Shown piece by piece: positions 8,752-21,639 of a DNA stretch of 64,000 nucleotides. Position numbers and translations under genes: made by a program. The DNA lies in NCBI GenBank assembly GCA_018656865.1, contig JABHYO010000187.1, positions 1 through 64,000 on the forward strand. The letters run 5' to 3'. The notes under the pieces were generated by a model, which saw nothing but the letters and a program-made list of their open reading frames with translations, did not search any database and was not told the DNA's origin. Origin of the DNA: Gammaproteobacteria bacterium (lineage in GTDB: Bacteria; Pseudomonadota; Gammaproteobacteria; Pseudomonadales; Azotimanducaceae). Within the stretch, counting starts at the first letter, position 1, and each line of letters begins with the position of its first letter.

Positions 8752-9174
8752 TCAGTGTTTCTTGTTCCTGATTTTCTGGATCGTCCTGAGCATCGCCGCC
8801 TGTTCCTGAAGATCTGCTGCCACCCGGGCAAAATCGATATCGGCCTTCTGATCAGCAAGCTCGGTTTCAGCCTTGGTCTGCGCTTCCACTGCCGCAGCCT
8901 CATCCAGATCATCCGCACGCAGGGCCGTATCGGCCAGGATATGGATCGACGTTGGTTGAACCTCCAGGAAACCACCCGAAGCAAAAAAGATCTCTTCTTC
9001 GCCCCCCTCGAGAATCAACCTGACCGGACCAGGTCGAACACCCGTCAGAAGCGGAGTATGGCCAGGCATAATACCCAGCTCACCAATCGTGCCGGTTGCC
9101 ACAACCATTTCAACCTGGCCGGAGAAAATCTCTTCTTCGGCACTGACAATTGAGCAAAATACCGTGGAGGCCAT
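8752..9174 (-). CDS. atpC: ATP synthase F1 subunit epsilon
   Basis: The product has 140 residues, the normal length. The N-terminal beta-sandwich carries SAEEEIFSGQVEMVV and the conserved GELGIMPGHTPLLT, and the C-terminal part is two helices rich in Ala, Glu and Arg. It belongs to the central stalk of the F1 sector at the cytoplasmic face and couples or inhibits rotation. It is the last gene of the operon, 8 bases after atpD. Its stop codon abuts the 54-bp repeat array. Confidence 0.96.
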   Translation of the reverse strand: MASTVFCSIVSAEEEIFSGQVEMVVATGTIGELGIMPGHTPLLTGVRPGPVRLILEGGEEEIFFASGGFLEVQPTSIHILADTALRADDLDEAAAVEAQTKAETELADQKADIDFARVAADLQEQAAMLRTIQKIRNKKH

Positions 9175-9182
9175 CAGATCAC

Positions 9183-10574
<1,392 letters not shown>

Positions 10575-10634
10575 CTAGCAATTCTATATGTGGACAATCC
10601 ACGAGATTCTTCGCTTCATTCAGAATGAACTTCG

Positions 10635-11495
10635 TCATACTGCCGCCGCGCCTCCAACTATCTCTGCCAGCTCCTGCGTAATCGCAGACTGACGAGCGTT
10701 ATTCATGATGAGCTGCAGCTCATCTATCAGATCACCCGCATTTTCGGTCGCATTCTTCATGGCGATCATTTTTGCCGCCTGCTCACAGGCAACATTTTCC
10801 ACGACAGCCTGATAAACCTGAGATTCGATAAACCGTGTAATCAGGTCTTCAACCAGCTGCCGTGCATCAGGTTCGTAAATATAGTCCCAATGGTGCTTCA
10901 GAGAATCGTCCTCAATAGCATCCAGCGGCACCAGCTGCCTCATTGTTGGCGTCTGGGTCATGGTGCTGATAAAGACGTTGTTGGCCAGATAAATCCGGTC
11001 TATCGTGCCGTCTTCGAATGAATCCAGCATCACCTTGATGCTACCGATAAGATCACTCATCTGTGGTGATTCACTGACATGACTACTGGCTGCAATAACA
11101 TTACCGCCGTAGCTTTTGAAAAACTGGGCGCCCTTGTTTCCGATAAGGCAAAGGTCGTATTCGATACCTTCTTCAGACAGTTTCTTCAGGTCCTGCACGA
11201 CATGCTTTAGAAGGTTAACGTTCAGACCACCACAGAGACCCTTGTCAGTGGTGACAACAATATAGCCGACACGCTTGACCTCACGATCCTGCATGTAGAA
11301 ATGTCGATACTCAGCAGATGCATTGGCCACATGACCAATCACAGCGCGAATGTAGTCGGAATAGGGTCGCCCTTTGGCCATTCGGTCCTGAGCTTTACGC
11401 ATTTTACTCGCGGCCACCATTTCCATAGCGCTCGTAATCTTCTGCGTATTCTTAATACTGCCGATCTGTTTTCGAAGTTCTTTGGCGTTCGCCAT
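10635..11495 (-). CDS. atpG: ATP synthase F1 subunit gamma
   Basis: The product has 286 residues from the ATG at 11495. The frame is open for 41 further codons upstream, overlapping the atpA end, but the family start is [20 protein letters not shown] and the upstream part has no similarity. The internal [10 protein letters not shown] motif and the C-terminal helix [13 protein letters not shown] are diagnostic. It forms the rotating central shaft within the alpha3beta3 ring. It sits between atpA and atpD. Confidence 0.97.
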   Translation of the reverse strand: MANAKELRKQIGSIKNTQKITSAMEMVAASKMRKAQDRMAKGRPYSDYIRAVIGHVANASAEYRHFYMQDREVKRVGYIVVTTDKGLCGGLNVNLLKHVVQDLKKLSEEGIEYDLCLIGNKGAQFFKSYGGNVIAASSHVSESPQMSDLIGSIKVMLDSFEDGTIDRIYLANNVFISTMTQTPTMRQLVPLDAIEDDSLKHHWDYIYEPDARQLVEDLITRFIESQVYQAVVENVACEQAAKMIAMKNATENAGDLIDELQLIMNNARQSAITQELAEIVGGAAAV

Positions 11496-11544
11496 AACAG
11501 CCTCGTTAGTTATTTCCTGTCCGTTACCGGTTTCACTCCAGTCA

Positions 11545-13089
11545 CTACCAGGTTTGTGTCGTCTTGAAGGTTTCGATTGCTTTTTGCATACGACCGATGA
11601 CCTCGTCCGTATATGCACCTTCGGTATTTACCTCATTCATGAAATCGGCCTGTTCCGCGTTCATGTAGGAAATCAGTGCCGCTTCAAAGTCCAGGATCTT
11701 GTCAACATCAACATCTTGGAGGAATCCTTCATTGGCGGCATAGAGCACGACACCCATCTCGGCAACAGTCATCGGCGCATACTGCTTCTGCTTCATCAAT
11801 TCGTTGATGCGTTCGCCATGCTCAAGCTGCCTTCTGGTAGCATCGTCCAGGTCGGATGCAAACTGAGAAAATGCAGCGAGCTCGCGGTACTGAGCCAGTG
11901 CCAGCTTGATACCGCCGGAAATCTTGGACATGAACTTCACCTGGGCGTCACCACCCACACGGGATACAGAGATACCCGGATTCATGGCAGGGCGTTCGCC
12001 GGCATTAAACTTGTCCGTCTCAAGGAAGATCTGGCCGTCAGTAATGGAGATTACGTTGGTCGGTACAAATGCTGACACATCACCGGCCTGGGTTTCGATG
12101 ATGGGCAGCGCCGTTAGCGATCCCGTCTTACCTTTGACCTCACCATTTGTGAACTGCTCGACATATTCTTCATTGACCCGTGCTGCACGCTCAAGCAGTC
12201 TCGAGTGCAGGTAAAAAACGTCACCAGGATAAGCCTCACGCCCTGGAGGACGACGCAACAACAGTGACACCTGACGATAGGCCCACGCCTGCTTGGTCAG
12301 GTCGTCATAGATAATGAGAGCATCTTCACCGCGATCACGGAAGTACTCTCCCATGGCGCAACCGGAATAGGCGGAAACGTACTGCATCGGTGCCGGATCA
12401 GAGGCACTCGCCACGACAACGATGGTATTTTCCATAGCACCGTGTTCTTCCAGAGTCCTTACCACATTGGCCACCGAAGAGTTCTTCTGACCGATGGCGA
12501 CATAGACACACTTAATGCCAGACCGTGCCTGGTTGATAATCGCATCGATGGCGATCGCCGTTTTACCCGTCTGGCGGTCCCCAATGATCAGCTCCCGCTG
12601 ACCTCGACCGACAGGAATCATCGAGTCGATACACTTGAGCCCGGTCTGGACTGGTTGATCAACGTGCTTCCTGGCAATTACGCCCGGTGCAACTTTCTCA
12701 ACCGGTGAAGTCGTAGCGGAATTGATCGGTCCTTTGCCGTCAAGCGGATTACCGAGTGCATCAACGACGCGTCCCAGCAACTCCGGTCCGGTCGGCACTT
12801 CAAGAATCCTGCCAGTACAGCTTGCTGTCTGACCTTCCGTCAGATTCTTGTAGTCACCGAGTACAACCGCACCCACGGAGTCACGCTCCAGGTTCAACGC
12901 GAACCCAAAGAGATTACCCGGGAATTCGATCATCTCACCATTCTGAACATCAGCAAGACCATGAATACGCACAATACCGTCAGATACACTGACGATCGTG
13001 CCCTCGTTTCTCGCTTCAGAAGAGACATCAAGCTTTTCGATCCGTTGCTTGATGATCTCGCTAATTTCGGAAGGATTCAGTTGTTGCAT
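11545..13089 (-). CDS. atpA: ATP synthase F1 subunit alpha
   Basis: The product has 514 residues (E. coli 513). It starts [20 protein letters not shown], has Walker A GDRQTGKT at 170-177 and the [11 protein letters not shown] segment typical of alpha subunits. Alpha binds nucleotide non-catalytically and alternates with beta in the F1 head. It lies between atpH and atpG, 44 bases after the atpH stop. Confidence 0.98.
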   Translation of the reverse strand: MQQLNPSEISEIIKQRIEKLDVSSEARNEGTIVSVSDGIVRIHGLADVQNGEMIEFPGNLFGFALNLERDSVGAVVLGDYKNLTEGQTASCTGRILEVPTGPELLGRVVDALGNPLDGKGPINSATTSPVEKVAPGVIARKHVDQPVQTGLKCIDSMIPVGRGQRELIIGDRQTGKTAIAIDAIINQARSGIKCVYVAIGQKNSSVANVVRTLEEHGAMENTIVVVASASDPAPMQYVSAYSGCAMGEYFRDRGEDALIIYDDLTKQAWAYRQVSLLLRRPPGREAYPGDVFYLHSRLLERAARVNEEYVEQFTNGEVKGKTGSLTALPIIETQAGDVSAFVPTNVISITDGQIFLETDKFNAGERPAMNPGISVSRVGGDAQVKFMSKISGGIKLALAQYRELAAFSQFASDLDDATRRQLEHGERINELMKQKQYAPMTVAEMGVVLYAANEGFLQDVDVDKILDFEAALISYMNAEQADFMNEVNTEGAYTDEVIGRMQKAIETFKTTQTW

Positions 13090-13133
13090 ATCCTGTTCCT
13101 CAAGGGAAAATTAAATTCGTTTCTATCCGCCGC

Positions 13134-13676
13134 CTAACTCAGTGCCTGGGACAATCTGTCAAGTCGGCCACGCACGGAGTCATCGATTACGGTGTCCTCC
13201 GCCCTGATCACAACCCCGCCAATCAGAGACTGATCAACTTCTGTCTCGATGTTGATGTCCCGCTGCAATCTTTCTCCAAGCGCAATTGCCAACCGATTCT
13301 GCTCGTCGCTGTTGATGTCAAAAGCGCTGGTGACAGCCACATCGAGCGTCTTCTCATGATTGGACTTCAACAATTCGAACTGTGAAGAAATTGTCGGAAT
13401 CAGTGCCAGACGGTCATATTCTGCAAGTACACCGATGAAGTTCCGGCCTTCGTTCGTCAAATTGTCGCCCATCAGCCCTACCAGCATCCGGGTTTCGTCT
13501 TCTGTCGTCAGAACCGGATTATCCAGAGCTGCCTGAACAATCGGCTCATTCAAAGCCGCAGCCAACAGCTGTAGCATGGTCGACCATGTAGCCATGCCAT
13601 CTGCCTGGTCCAGCGCAAAAGAAAAGGCTGCTCTGGCATAGGGCCTGGCTATAGTCGAGAGTTCTGCTTCTGCCAT
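13134..13676 (-). CDS. atpH: ATP synthase F1 subunit delta
   Basis: The product has 180 residues from the ATG at 13676, which starts MAEAELSTIARPYARAAF as in the family. The frame extends 13 codons further into atpF, but that part is not conserved. The C-terminal region with DQSLIGGVVIRAEDTVIDDSVRGRL is the standard delta signature. Delta ties the peripheral stalk to the F1 head. Start and atpF stop lie directly next to each other, indicating translational coupling. Confidence 0.96.
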   Translation of the reverse strand: MAEAELSTIARPYARAAFSFALDQADGMATWSTMLQLLAAALNEPIVQAALDNPVLTTEDETRMLVGLMGDNLTNEGRNFIGVLAEYDRLALIPTISSQFELLKSNHEKTLDVAVTSAFDINSDEQNRLAIALGERLQRDINIETEVDQSLIGGVVIRAEDTVIDDSVRGRLDRLSQALS

Positions 13677-13677
13677 A

Positions 13678-14148
13678 TCAGAGACCTGCCGCGAGCTTGG
13701 AAAGCATCGCCTCATGAGCGCCGCGATCTACCGTTGACTCAAGGATCTTCTCTGCACCTTCAACGGCGAGATCACCGACCCGGGCTCTCAGTTCTTCTCT
13801 CGCCCGGCTGATCTCCTGGTCGATTTCCGCCTGAGCTCCTTCAATGATGCGCTCTGCTTCCTCACTGGCCTTGGCTTTGGCTTCTTCCTCAATCTGGCCA
13901 GCGCGATTTCTTGCCTGCGCAATTAGCTCCGCCGCCTGCTTCTTGGCTTGATCCAGTTCCACATCGGCAGCCTCATTGGCCTGCTCGAGTTGGCGCTCAG
14001 CAGCGACAGCCTTCTCTAAACCATCACTGATGGTCTGCTGGCGTTCCCGCATGATCGATGTCAGTGGTGGCCATACATATTTCATGCAGAATACAACAAA
14101 CACGAAAAACGAAATCGCCTGCCCCAACATCGTTAAATTAATATTCAC
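13678..14148 (-). CDS. atpF: ATP synthase Fo subunit b
   Basis: The product has 156 residues, the E. coli length. One N-terminal membrane helix ([25 protein letters not shown]) is followed by a long charged coiled coil rich in Ala, Glu, Arg and Gln. It forms the peripheral stalk dimer. It is separated from atpE by 185 bases, unusually long for this operon, and most of that gap is a tandem repeat. Confidence 0.96.
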   Translation of the reverse strand: MNINLTMLGQAISFFVFVVFCMKYVWPPLTSIMRERQQTISDGLEKAVAAERQLEQANEAADVELDQAKKQAAELIAQARNRAGQIEEEAKAKASEEAERIIEGAQAEIDQEISRAREELRARVGDLAVEGAEKILESTVDRGAHEAMLSKLAAGL

Positions 14149-14194
14149 AGTTCACCTCAAATTGGTTGGCTGATTGATGCGACTTCTACAAGCT

Positions 14195-14564
<370 letters not shown>

Positions 14565-14595
14565 TTACTCCTACTAAATAAGTCGTTTTCTTTTG

Positions 14596-15462
<867 letters not shown>

Positions 15463-15527
15463 TTAACCTATTTCACTCTTGCCCTACTTCGGGGTCGAAA
15501 CGGATTCTTCCATTACCACCCTGGTAA

Positions 15528-15920
15528 CTAGCTCCGCTTCAGCAGTCTCCTTGCTTCAAGCAATGGGATGACTGCCTGGCTTATCTGTAACAAAACAAAT
15601 GTGCCAAAAAAGACCACTACATTGAGTGGCTTCACAAATACAAAAACCATCGCAAGTATTGCTGTCGTCAGCGCAAACTTGCCTGCTTCCCCTCTCAACA
15701 CCTGACTCATACCTGTCTCACCGGGAGATATGGGTCTCAAGCTGACGGCAAACACAAATATCGTCGGGACGATACAGCTCAAACCCGCCGACAATGCTGA
15801 AATCGCTGCGACCTTGTCGATGACCAGACACAAACCGGATGCGAAAAAAGTCGCAAAGAACTGTGCTGCTACGACTCGGTAGAAGGGTGATCCAGTAAAT
15901 CTGGAGAGCCTATACGCCAC
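15528..15920 (-). CDS. atpI: ATP synthase assembly protein AtpI
   Basis: I place the start at the GTG at 15920, giving 130 residues, which is the usual length. A longer open frame to 16079 runs into parB and would be basic, unconserved sequence. The sigma70-like promoter at 15963-15991 also fits a start at 15920. The protein has four predicted membrane helices, starting with FYRVVAAQFFATFFASGLCLVI. AtpI helps c-ring assembly and is the first gene of the atp operon. The ribosome binding site is weak. The start is the uncertain part. Confidence 0.75.
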   Translation of the reverse strand: MAYRLSRFTGSPFYRVVAAQFFATFFASGLCLVIDKVAAISALSAGLSCIVPTIFVFAVSLRPISPGETGMSQVLRGEAGKFALTTAILAMVFVFVKPLNVVVFFGTFVLLQISQAVIPLLEARRLLKRS

Positions 15921-15962
15921 CTGTTTTTGTGCCTGAAACCACCCGGTCCGTCGCGGGTGCAG

Positions 15963-15991
15963 AGTATAGTGATTTGGATTCGGCGGAGCAA
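15963..15991 (-). promoter_or_regulatory. Sigma70-type promoter of the atp operon
   Basis: On the minus strand, TTGCTC (15986-15991) and TATACT (15963-15968) are separated by 17 bases. Transcription would begin around 15955, ahead of the atpI start at 15920 and downstream of parB, giving the ATP synthase operon its own promoter. Seen by eye only. Confidence 0.65.
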
Positions 15992-16035
15992 CTTGGAAAC
16001 GCCCATTTTTTGGGGATTTTGTCCTTTTTCCAAGG

Positions 16036-16887
16036 TTATTCTTCGTAGCCCATTTTCTGGAGGATATTGTCAAGTTCATCCAGGCTGCTATAGCCGATGA
16101 TCAGCTTGCCCTTACCTTTGGCTGTATGACGTATCTGCACTGGCTGGCCCAGACTCTGGCCAAGGTTCATCTCCAGTCTTTTCGTATCCGCGTCAATCGA
16201 AACTGATCGTTGCGCGGCCGGCTTACCCAGATTTTTCAAGAACTTCTCGGTCTGGCGAACACTGAGTCCCCGCGCCACAATAGTCCTGGCCGCATCGATC
16301 TGCGCCTCGGCATCGAGTGTCAGGAGCGCTCTGGCGTGCCCCATCTCGATATGTCCCGCTTCCAGCATATCTGCCACTGGTTTCTCAAGACTATTAAGGC
16401 GAAGTGTATTGGTCACCGAGCTTCGGGACTTGCCGACCGCTTCGGCTACTTCCTGGTGGGTCAACTGAAAATCATCGATAAGCCGCTGCAGGGCTGTCGC
16501 CTCCTCCAACGGATTAAGGTCTTCGCGCTGAATGTTCTCAATCAACGACATGGCCAGAGCCGACTCATCATTGACCGTTTTGACAACCGCAGGAATTTTT
16601 TCCAAACCTGCGAGCTGCGCTGCACGCCAGCGACGTTCACCCGCGATGATTTCGTAACTGTTTTCACCCACCGGACGCAAAACAATTGGCTGCATCACAC
16701 CCTGGGCCGTGATCGAATCCGCCAGTTCGGCAATCGATTCCTCGGCAAAATGCGATCGTGGCTGGAACCGACCAGGGCGAATGTATTCAACAGGAACTTC
16801 GTTCAGACCAGCGCCGGTCGACACCGGCTTTTGTTTCGGCAGGAGCGCGTCAAGCCCACGGCCCAGTCCTCTTTTTTTCGCCACCAT
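16036..16887 (-). CDS. parB: Chromosome partitioning protein ParB
   Basis: The product has 283 residues. It begins with KKRGLGRGLDALL, then the CTPase/ParB domain with FQPRSHF and the arginine motif GERRWRA, then a helix-turn-helix region (LTHQEVAEAVGKSRSSVTNTLRL), and a C-terminal dimerisation part. ParB loads on parS sites and clamps on DNA near the origin. It lies 18 bases after parA. Two candidate parS sites are inside recF, about 12 kb away. Confidence 0.96.
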   Translation of the reverse strand: MVAKKRGLGRGLDALLPKQKPVSTGAGLNEVPVEYIRPGRFQPRSHFAEESIAELADSITAQGVMQPIVLRPVGENSYEIIAGERRWRAAQLAGLEKIPAVVKTVNDESALAMSLIENIQREDLNPLEEATALQRLIDDFQLTHQEVAEAVGKSRSSVTNTLRLNSLEKPVADMLEAGHIEMGHARALLTLDAEAQIDAARTIVARGLSVRQTEKFLKNLGKPAAQRSVSIDADTKRLEMNLGQSLGQPVQIRHTAKGKGKLIIGYSSLDELDNILQKMGYEE

Positions 16888-16905
16888 TACTGCACTCCAA
16901 TGGTT

Positions 16906-17670
16906 CTATGGATGCCTTTTTAAGACTTCACCCGCCAGCGCCAGATAGGCCTTTGCACCCCGGGAATGCTTGTCGTAAAACAGTATCGGGACACCGTAGC
17001 TGGGCGCTTCTGCAAGACGAACATTTCGCGGCACCAACGTGCGATAGACCGTTTCGCCAAAATGTTCAATTAATTGCAAGGATACCTCACGACTCAAGCT
17101 ATTGCGCGGGTCGTACATGGTTCGGACCAACCCTTCCACGTGTAATCTCGGATTGAACGATGTCGTTAGACGTTCGATAGTGTCCAGTAGCGCTGACAGT
17201 CCTTCAAGCGCATAGTATTCGCACTGCATTGGGATTATCACACTATCAGCGGCAACGAGACCGTTTACCGTCAGTAGCCCAAGCGCAGGTGGACAGTCGA
17301 TCACGATAAAGTCGTATCGCACCCTGATCGACATCAACGCATCTCGAAGCCGGTGTTCCCGTCGCTCAATGTCCGTCAGTTCGATCTCAGCCCCTGTCAG
17401 GTCTGCATTAGCACCCAGAAGGTCGTAACCCGCAGCCTCCGCATTAACAAGTGTATCTGCTGCTTCCGCGTCACCGACCAGGACATCATAGATTGATGAT
17501 TCCAGGTCGTGCTTATCAATACCACTCCCCATGGTGGCATTGCCCTGAGGATCCAGGTCAATCAACAGGACCCGGCGATTCATCTGGGCCAGAGATGCCG
17601 CCAGATTGACGCTCGTGGTGGTCTTACCGACACCCCCTTTCTGATTGGCAACGGCCAGTACAACGGTCAT
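16906..17670 (-). CDS. parA: Chromosome partitioning ATPase ParA (Soj)
   Basis: The product has 254 residues. The deviant Walker A motif KGGVGKTTTSVNLA begins near residue 11, preceded by VLAVANQ, and DLDPQGNATMGSG follows. The length and lack of an N-terminal helix-turn-helix match chromosomal ParA/Soj rather than plasmid ParA. It acts with ParB in origin segregation. The start overlaps the rsmG stop by 4 bases. Confidence 0.96.
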   Translation of the reverse strand: MTVVLAVANQKGGVGKTTTSVNLAASLAQMNRRVLLIDLDPQGNATMGSGIDKHDLESSIYDVLVGDAEAADTLVNAEAAGYDLLGANADLTGAEIELTDIERREHRLRDALMSIRVRYDFIVIDCPPALGLLTVNGLVAADSVIIPMQCEYYALEGLSALLDTIERLTTSFNPRLHVEGLVRTMYDPRNSLSREVSLQLIEHFGETVYRTLVPRNVRLAEAPSYGVPILFYDKHSRGAKAYLALAGEVLKRHP

Positions 17671-18290
17671 GCTGAGGTAGCCACCTTCAGCTCAACAAGA
17701 CAACGCTCTGTTTCGATACCGGGGACACTAAATTTGTGCACATTTACTTCAACAGAGCCTGAATCCAGTGCCTCCAGCTCCTCCTCCAGATCGAGTCCTT
17801 TCATGGCGAGCAGATTGCCGGATGTCGCCAGGTGACGAGACGAAGAGACAAAATCGGCGAGGCTGGCAAAAGCTCGTGACAGAACCTGATCGAAGCTACC
17901 CTCGAAGTCTTCGACCCGCGCCTGAATGACCTCGACATTGTCGAGCCCGAGCTCAATTTTCACCTGCGTCATAAACCGGGTCTTCTTGCCATTGGAATCC
18001 AGCAGTATAAAGTCTTTATCGGGATTGATCAGCGCCAGCGGTATACCCGGCAACCCGGCACCACTGCCGACATCAAGAATGCGTGAACCCTTCAAAAAAG
18101 AGGTAATCGAAAAAGCATCTAACAGATGATGTGAAGTAATTTTTTCGGACTCTAGAATCGCCGTCAGATTGGTAACCCGGTTCCACCGCATCAGTAACGA
18201 CTTATAGTGCAACGCCTTTTCCATTAGCGTATCGCTAGCAGGTATCTCTAGTTCACCAAGCCCACTTTTCAACAGTTCGTCAGCTTCCAT
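17667..18290 (-). CDS. rsmG: 16S rRNA (guanine-527-N7)-methyltransferase
   Basis: The product has 207 residues (E. coli 207). The SAM-binding motif ILDVGSGAGLPGIPLAL is near residue 70 and DSNGKKTRFM follows, both characteristic of RsmG (GidB). It methylates G527 of 16S rRNA. It overlaps mnmG by one base and parA by four, so the four genes mnmG-rsmG-parA-parB form one unit. Confidence 0.96.
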   Translation of the reverse strand: MEADELLKSGLGELEIPASDTLMEKALHYKSLLMRWNRVTNLTAILESEKITSHHLLDAFSITSFLKGSRILDVGSGAGLPGIPLALINPDKDFILLDSNGKKTRFMTQVKIELGLDNVEVIQARVEDFEGSFDQVLSRAFASLADFVSSSRHLATSGNLLAMKGLDLEEELEALDSGSVEVNVHKFSVPGIETERCLVELKVATSA

Positions 18291-20164
18291 CAGGCAGTCT
18301 TTTGCAGACTCCCCTTTTTTGTCTTTTTGAGGAAGATCATCAACAGGGAAATCGCCGCCGGCGTCACGCCTGAGATCCTGCTGGCCTGACCTAGTGTGGC
18401 AGGTCTCACCTGGTCCAGCTTCTGTACCACTTCATTGGAAAGTCCCTTGACCTCTGTATAGTCGAGCGACTGCGGGAGCGGCATTTCCTGGTGGGCCTTG
18501 ATACGTGCAATCTCTTCCGTCTGTCGTGCAATATAACCCTCATACTTACAGTCTATCTCCACCTGCTCGAGCACCTCGGTATCGGTGAACGCAATTGACA
18601 CTACGCCGACGAGGTCGGTGATATTCACTTCCGGCCGCTTCAGTAGGTCAATAAGAGTGTTCTCCCTGGACAATGCCTGACCGAGCATGACTTCGATATC
18701 GTTGTCACCCGGCAGTACAAAACGTTGTGAAAGTTCACCTTCGAGAGACTCAATCTGTTCGCATTTCTCGCTGTATCGTCGCCAGCGTCTATCGTCAACC
18801 AATCCCAGCTCTCGGCCCATTTCGGTCAATCTGCGATCGGCATTGTCCTGGCGAAGAGTGAGGCGGTATTCCGCTCTGGAGGTAAACATTCGATAGGGCT
18901 CACGCGTACCAAGGGTAATCAGATCATCGATAAGTACACCGATATAGGCTTCATTGCGCTTCGGTGCCCAGAAATCCTTCCCTTGAACCCGCCGCGCGGC
19001 ATTCAATCCAGCGATCAAACCCTGTGCTGCCGCCTCCTCGTAGCCAGTGGTGCCGTTTATCTGACCGGCAAAAAACAGGCCTTTGACGTGTTTGGTCTCC
19101 AGGCTGGGGCAAAGCTCACGGGGCTCAAAAAAATCATATTCAATGGCATATCCGGGCCTTGTGATGTGGGCGTTCTCGAATCCCTTGATCGACCGAACCA
19201 GCTCAACCTGGACATCGTATGGCAGGCTGGTACTGATACCGTTGGGGTAGATCTCATTGGTCTGCAAACCCTCTGGTTCAATAAAAATCTGATGGGACGA
19301 TTTATCAGCAAACCGAACCACCTTATCTTCAATTGAGGGGCAATACCTCGGTCCCACGCCTTCGATAACACCCGCATAAAGCGGTGAACGATCCAGACCG
19401 GCACGTATAATTTCATGAGTTCGTTCGTTGGTGTGGGTAATGTGGCAGGAGACCTGCTCGGGGTGATCCTCCGGTCCTGACAAATAGGACATGACTGGTC
19501 TGGGTTCATCGCCCGGCTGCGACTCGAGATCCTCGTAGTCTATTGTGCTGCCATCAATTCTTGGAGGCGTTCCGGTTTTCAGTCGGTCAACCGCAAATTG
19601 CATCTCCCTGAGACGGTCTGCCAGCGCATTGGATGGCGCATCGCCCATCCGCCCGCCAGGGTGGCTATCCATGCCGACGTGAACAATGCCGCCAAGAAAG
19701 GTACCGACCGTCAGCACGACAGATTTCGCCCTGATTTCCAGACCCATATGCGTCACCACGCCCCGGATCTCATCCCCTTCAATTATCAGATCCTCGACGG
19801 CCTGTTGAAAGATACTGAGGCCAGCCTGGTTTTCCAGCATGTGCCGGATCGCCGCCTTGTATAACTGTCGGTCAGCCTGCGCCCGTGTCGCTCGGACTGC
19901 CGGTCCCTTTCTCGAATTGAGGATGCGAAAGTGAATACCAGCCTGGTCCGCCGCAAGCGCCATGGCGCCACCCAGGGCATCGACTTCTCTAACCAGATGA
20001 CTCTTACCGATTCCACCGATAGCAGGGTTGCAGGACATCTGCCCCAGAGTTTCAATATTCTGAGTCAACAGTAAGGTGCGCGCACCTGTTCGAGCAGCGG
20101 CGAGCGCTGCCTCGGTGCCAGCGTGTCCGCCGCCTACGACGATAACATCAACATCGGCATGCAT
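18290..20164 (-). CDS. mnmG: tRNA uridine 5-carboxymethylaminomethyl modification enzyme MnmG
   Basis: The product has 624 residues (E. coli 629). FAD is bound by the N-terminal [17 protein letters not shown]. Further family segments are [24 protein letters not shown] and the second-domain [17 protein letters not shown]. MnmG works with MnmE to modify the wobble uridine of several tRNAs. It has its own promoter at 20210-20237 and leads the parAB unit. Confidence 0.97.
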   Translation of the reverse strand: MHADVDVIVVGGGHAGTEAALAAARTGARTLLLTQNIETLGQMSCNPAIGGIGKSHLVREVDALGGAMALAADQAGIHFRILNSRKGPAVRATRAQADRQLYKAAIRHMLENQAGLSIFQQAVEDLIIEGDEIRGVVTHMGLEIRAKSVVLTVGTFLGGIVHVGMDSHPGGRMGDAPSNALADRLREMQFAVDRLKTGTPPRIDGSTIDYEDLESQPGDEPRPVMSYLSGPEDHPEQVSCHITHTNERTHEIIRAGLDRSPLYAGVIEGVGPRYCPSIEDKVVRFADKSSHQIFIEPEGLQTNEIYPNGISTSLPYDVQVELVRSIKGFENAHITRPGYAIEYDFFEPRELCPSLETKHVKGLFFAGQINGTTGYEEAAAQGLIAGLNAARRVQGKDFWAPKRNEAYIGVLIDDLITLGTREPYRMFTSRAEYRLTLRQDNADRRLTEMGRELGLVDDRRWRRYSEKCEQIESLEGELSQRFVLPGDNDIEVMLGQALSRENTLIDLLKRPEVNITDLVGVVSIAFTDTEVLEQVEIDCKYEGYIARQTEEIARIKAHQEMPLPQSLDYTEVKGLSNEVVQKLDQVRPATLGQASRISGVTPAAISLLMIFLKKTKKGSLQKTA

Positions 20165-20209
20165 AATTTAAGCTATATCCCGTAAGGAACGACCCTGCAA
20201 GGGACGGCA

Positions 20210-20237
20210 AGTATACGCATCAGACCTCGGTTGTCAC
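20210..20237 (-). promoter_or_regulatory. Sigma70-type promoter of mnmG-rsmG-parAB
   Basis: On the minus strand GTGACA (20232-20237) and TATACT (20210-20215) are 16 bases apart, each one base from consensus. The start would be about 20203, with a short leader before the mnmG ATG at 20164. Seen by eye. Confidence 0.6.
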
Positions 20238-20286
20238 CTCTGCGTGATGCTTACCAGAGTCCTGGAGCCCCATTGAAGGTAACTAA

Positions 20287-21636
20287 CTACTTGCCGATAC
20301 AAAAAGTCGAGAAAATCTCGCCCAGCAGATCATCAGCGGAGAACTCGCCAGTAATCTCTTCTAGGTGTCGTTGGCAAAATCTGAGTTCTTCCGCCAGAAG
20401 TTCGCCCGCTCCATTCCTGGTCAGCTCGCCGTGACCCTTATCAACCGCCGCAAGAGCCTGTTCCAGAGCATTAACATGGCGTGTCCTTGCCGTGAACCCG
20501 GATTCCGTGCTGCCGTCAACGCCAAGATGCTTTTTCAGGTTTGTTTTCAAGGCTTCCATACCTTCACCGGTTTTAGCCGAAACAGCGATCCCTTCGTAGG
20601 CTCCAGCACCCGCTAAATCGATCTTGTTAGACACGATCACCATGCCCGCGCCACTGGCTGCTTCAAGCTCTTCAAGATCGAGTTTTTGTTGGGGTTTATC
20701 CAGACTGGCATCGACAACGGCAATAACGAGGTCTGCTTGTTCACTGGCGGCAACGGCACGTCTGACGCCCTCTGTTTCGATCGCATCACCAGTGCGTCTG
20801 ATCCCCGCGGTATCAATCAGTCGTAGGGGAATCCCATCCAGTTGAAAAATATCGCCCACAATATCCCGCGTTGTACCCGGTATATGCGTGACAATTGACG
20901 TTTCCCTGCCCGTCAGACGGTTCATCAGACTGGATTTACCGGCATTGGGTTTTCCCAACAATACTACTGAAGCGCCTTCTGAGAGGAGAGCGCCGAGGTT
21001 GGCCTCGGAGATTACATCCTTCAGCCTCCGCCTGATGTCACTCAGCTGCTTCTCAACCCGATCATCACCAAGATAGTCAACCTCTTCATCAGGGAAATCG
21101 ATTGCTGCCTCGACAAAGACCCTGACTTCAATCACCGTCGCAAGCAGTTCTGCGATGAGGTCTGAAAATCTACCTTCAAGAGAGCGCATTGCACTTCTTG
21201 CTGCCTGGGCAGTACCACTGCTAATAAGATCAGCAATAGCTTCAGCCTGAGTAAGATCCAGCTTGTCGTTGAGAAAGGCGCGTTTGCTGAATTCACCCGG
21301 TTCCGCAATCCTGGCTCCAAGACCGACAATCCGCTTGAGCAGCATGTCCAAAACCACCGGCCCTCCATGACCCTGCAGTTCAAGCACATCTTCACCGGTA
21401 AACGAATCTGGTCCTTTGAAATAGAGCGCCAGCCCTTGATCCAGGGCAGTGCCATCGTCACCGAGAAACCTGACCAGGGACGCATATCTCGGTTTCGGCA
21501 GATGACCGATCACCGATCTGGCAATAGTAGAAATACCCGGACCCGAAACCCGAACGATTCCAACACCACCGCGACCTGGAGCAGTTGCTACGGCTGCTAT
21601 CGTATCCTGGCTATAGGATGGGCCGTCTGAAGACAC
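20287..21636 (-). CDS. mnmE: tRNA modification GTPase MnmE
   Basis: The product has 449 residues. The N-terminal tetrahydrofolate-binding domain starts DTIAAVATAPGRGGVGIVRVSG. The G domain has GKPNAGKSSLMNRL, the TTRD segment (IPGTTRDIV), DTAGIR and NKID. The C-terminus is FCIGK, the conserved CIGK tail needed for modification. It is the partner of MnmG. It follows yidC with a gap of only 3 bases. Confidence 0.97.
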   Translation of the reverse strand: MSSDGPSYSQDTIAAVATAPGRGGVGIVRVSGPGISTIARSVIGHLPKPRYASLVRFLGDDGTALDQGLALYFKGPDSFTGEDVLELQGHGGPVVLDMLLKRIVGLGARIAEPGEFSKRAFLNDKLDLTQAEAIADLISSGTAQAARSAMRSLEGRFSDLIAELLATVIEVRVFVEAAIDFPDEEVDYLGDDRVEKQLSDIRRRLKDVISEANLGALLSEGASVVLLGKPNAGKSSLMNRLTGRETSIVTHIPGTTRDIVGDIFQLDGIPLRLIDTAGIRRTGDAIETEGVRRAVAASEQADLVIAVVDASLDKPQQKLDLEELEAASGAGMVIVSNKIDLAGAGAYEGIAVSAKTGEGMEALKTNLKKHLGVDGSTESGFTARTRHVNALEQALAAVDKGHGELTRNGAGELLAEELRFCQRHLEEITGEFSADDLLGEIFSTFCIGK

Positions 21637-21639
21637 ACG

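Noticed and set aside
8589..8984. A 131-residue frame on the minus strand with an 18-residue repeat rich in Cys, Ser and Thr
   Set aside because: It overlaps atpC in another frame and its repeat part is just the 54-bp array read in a frame kept open because 54 divides by three. There is no ribosome site or family match.
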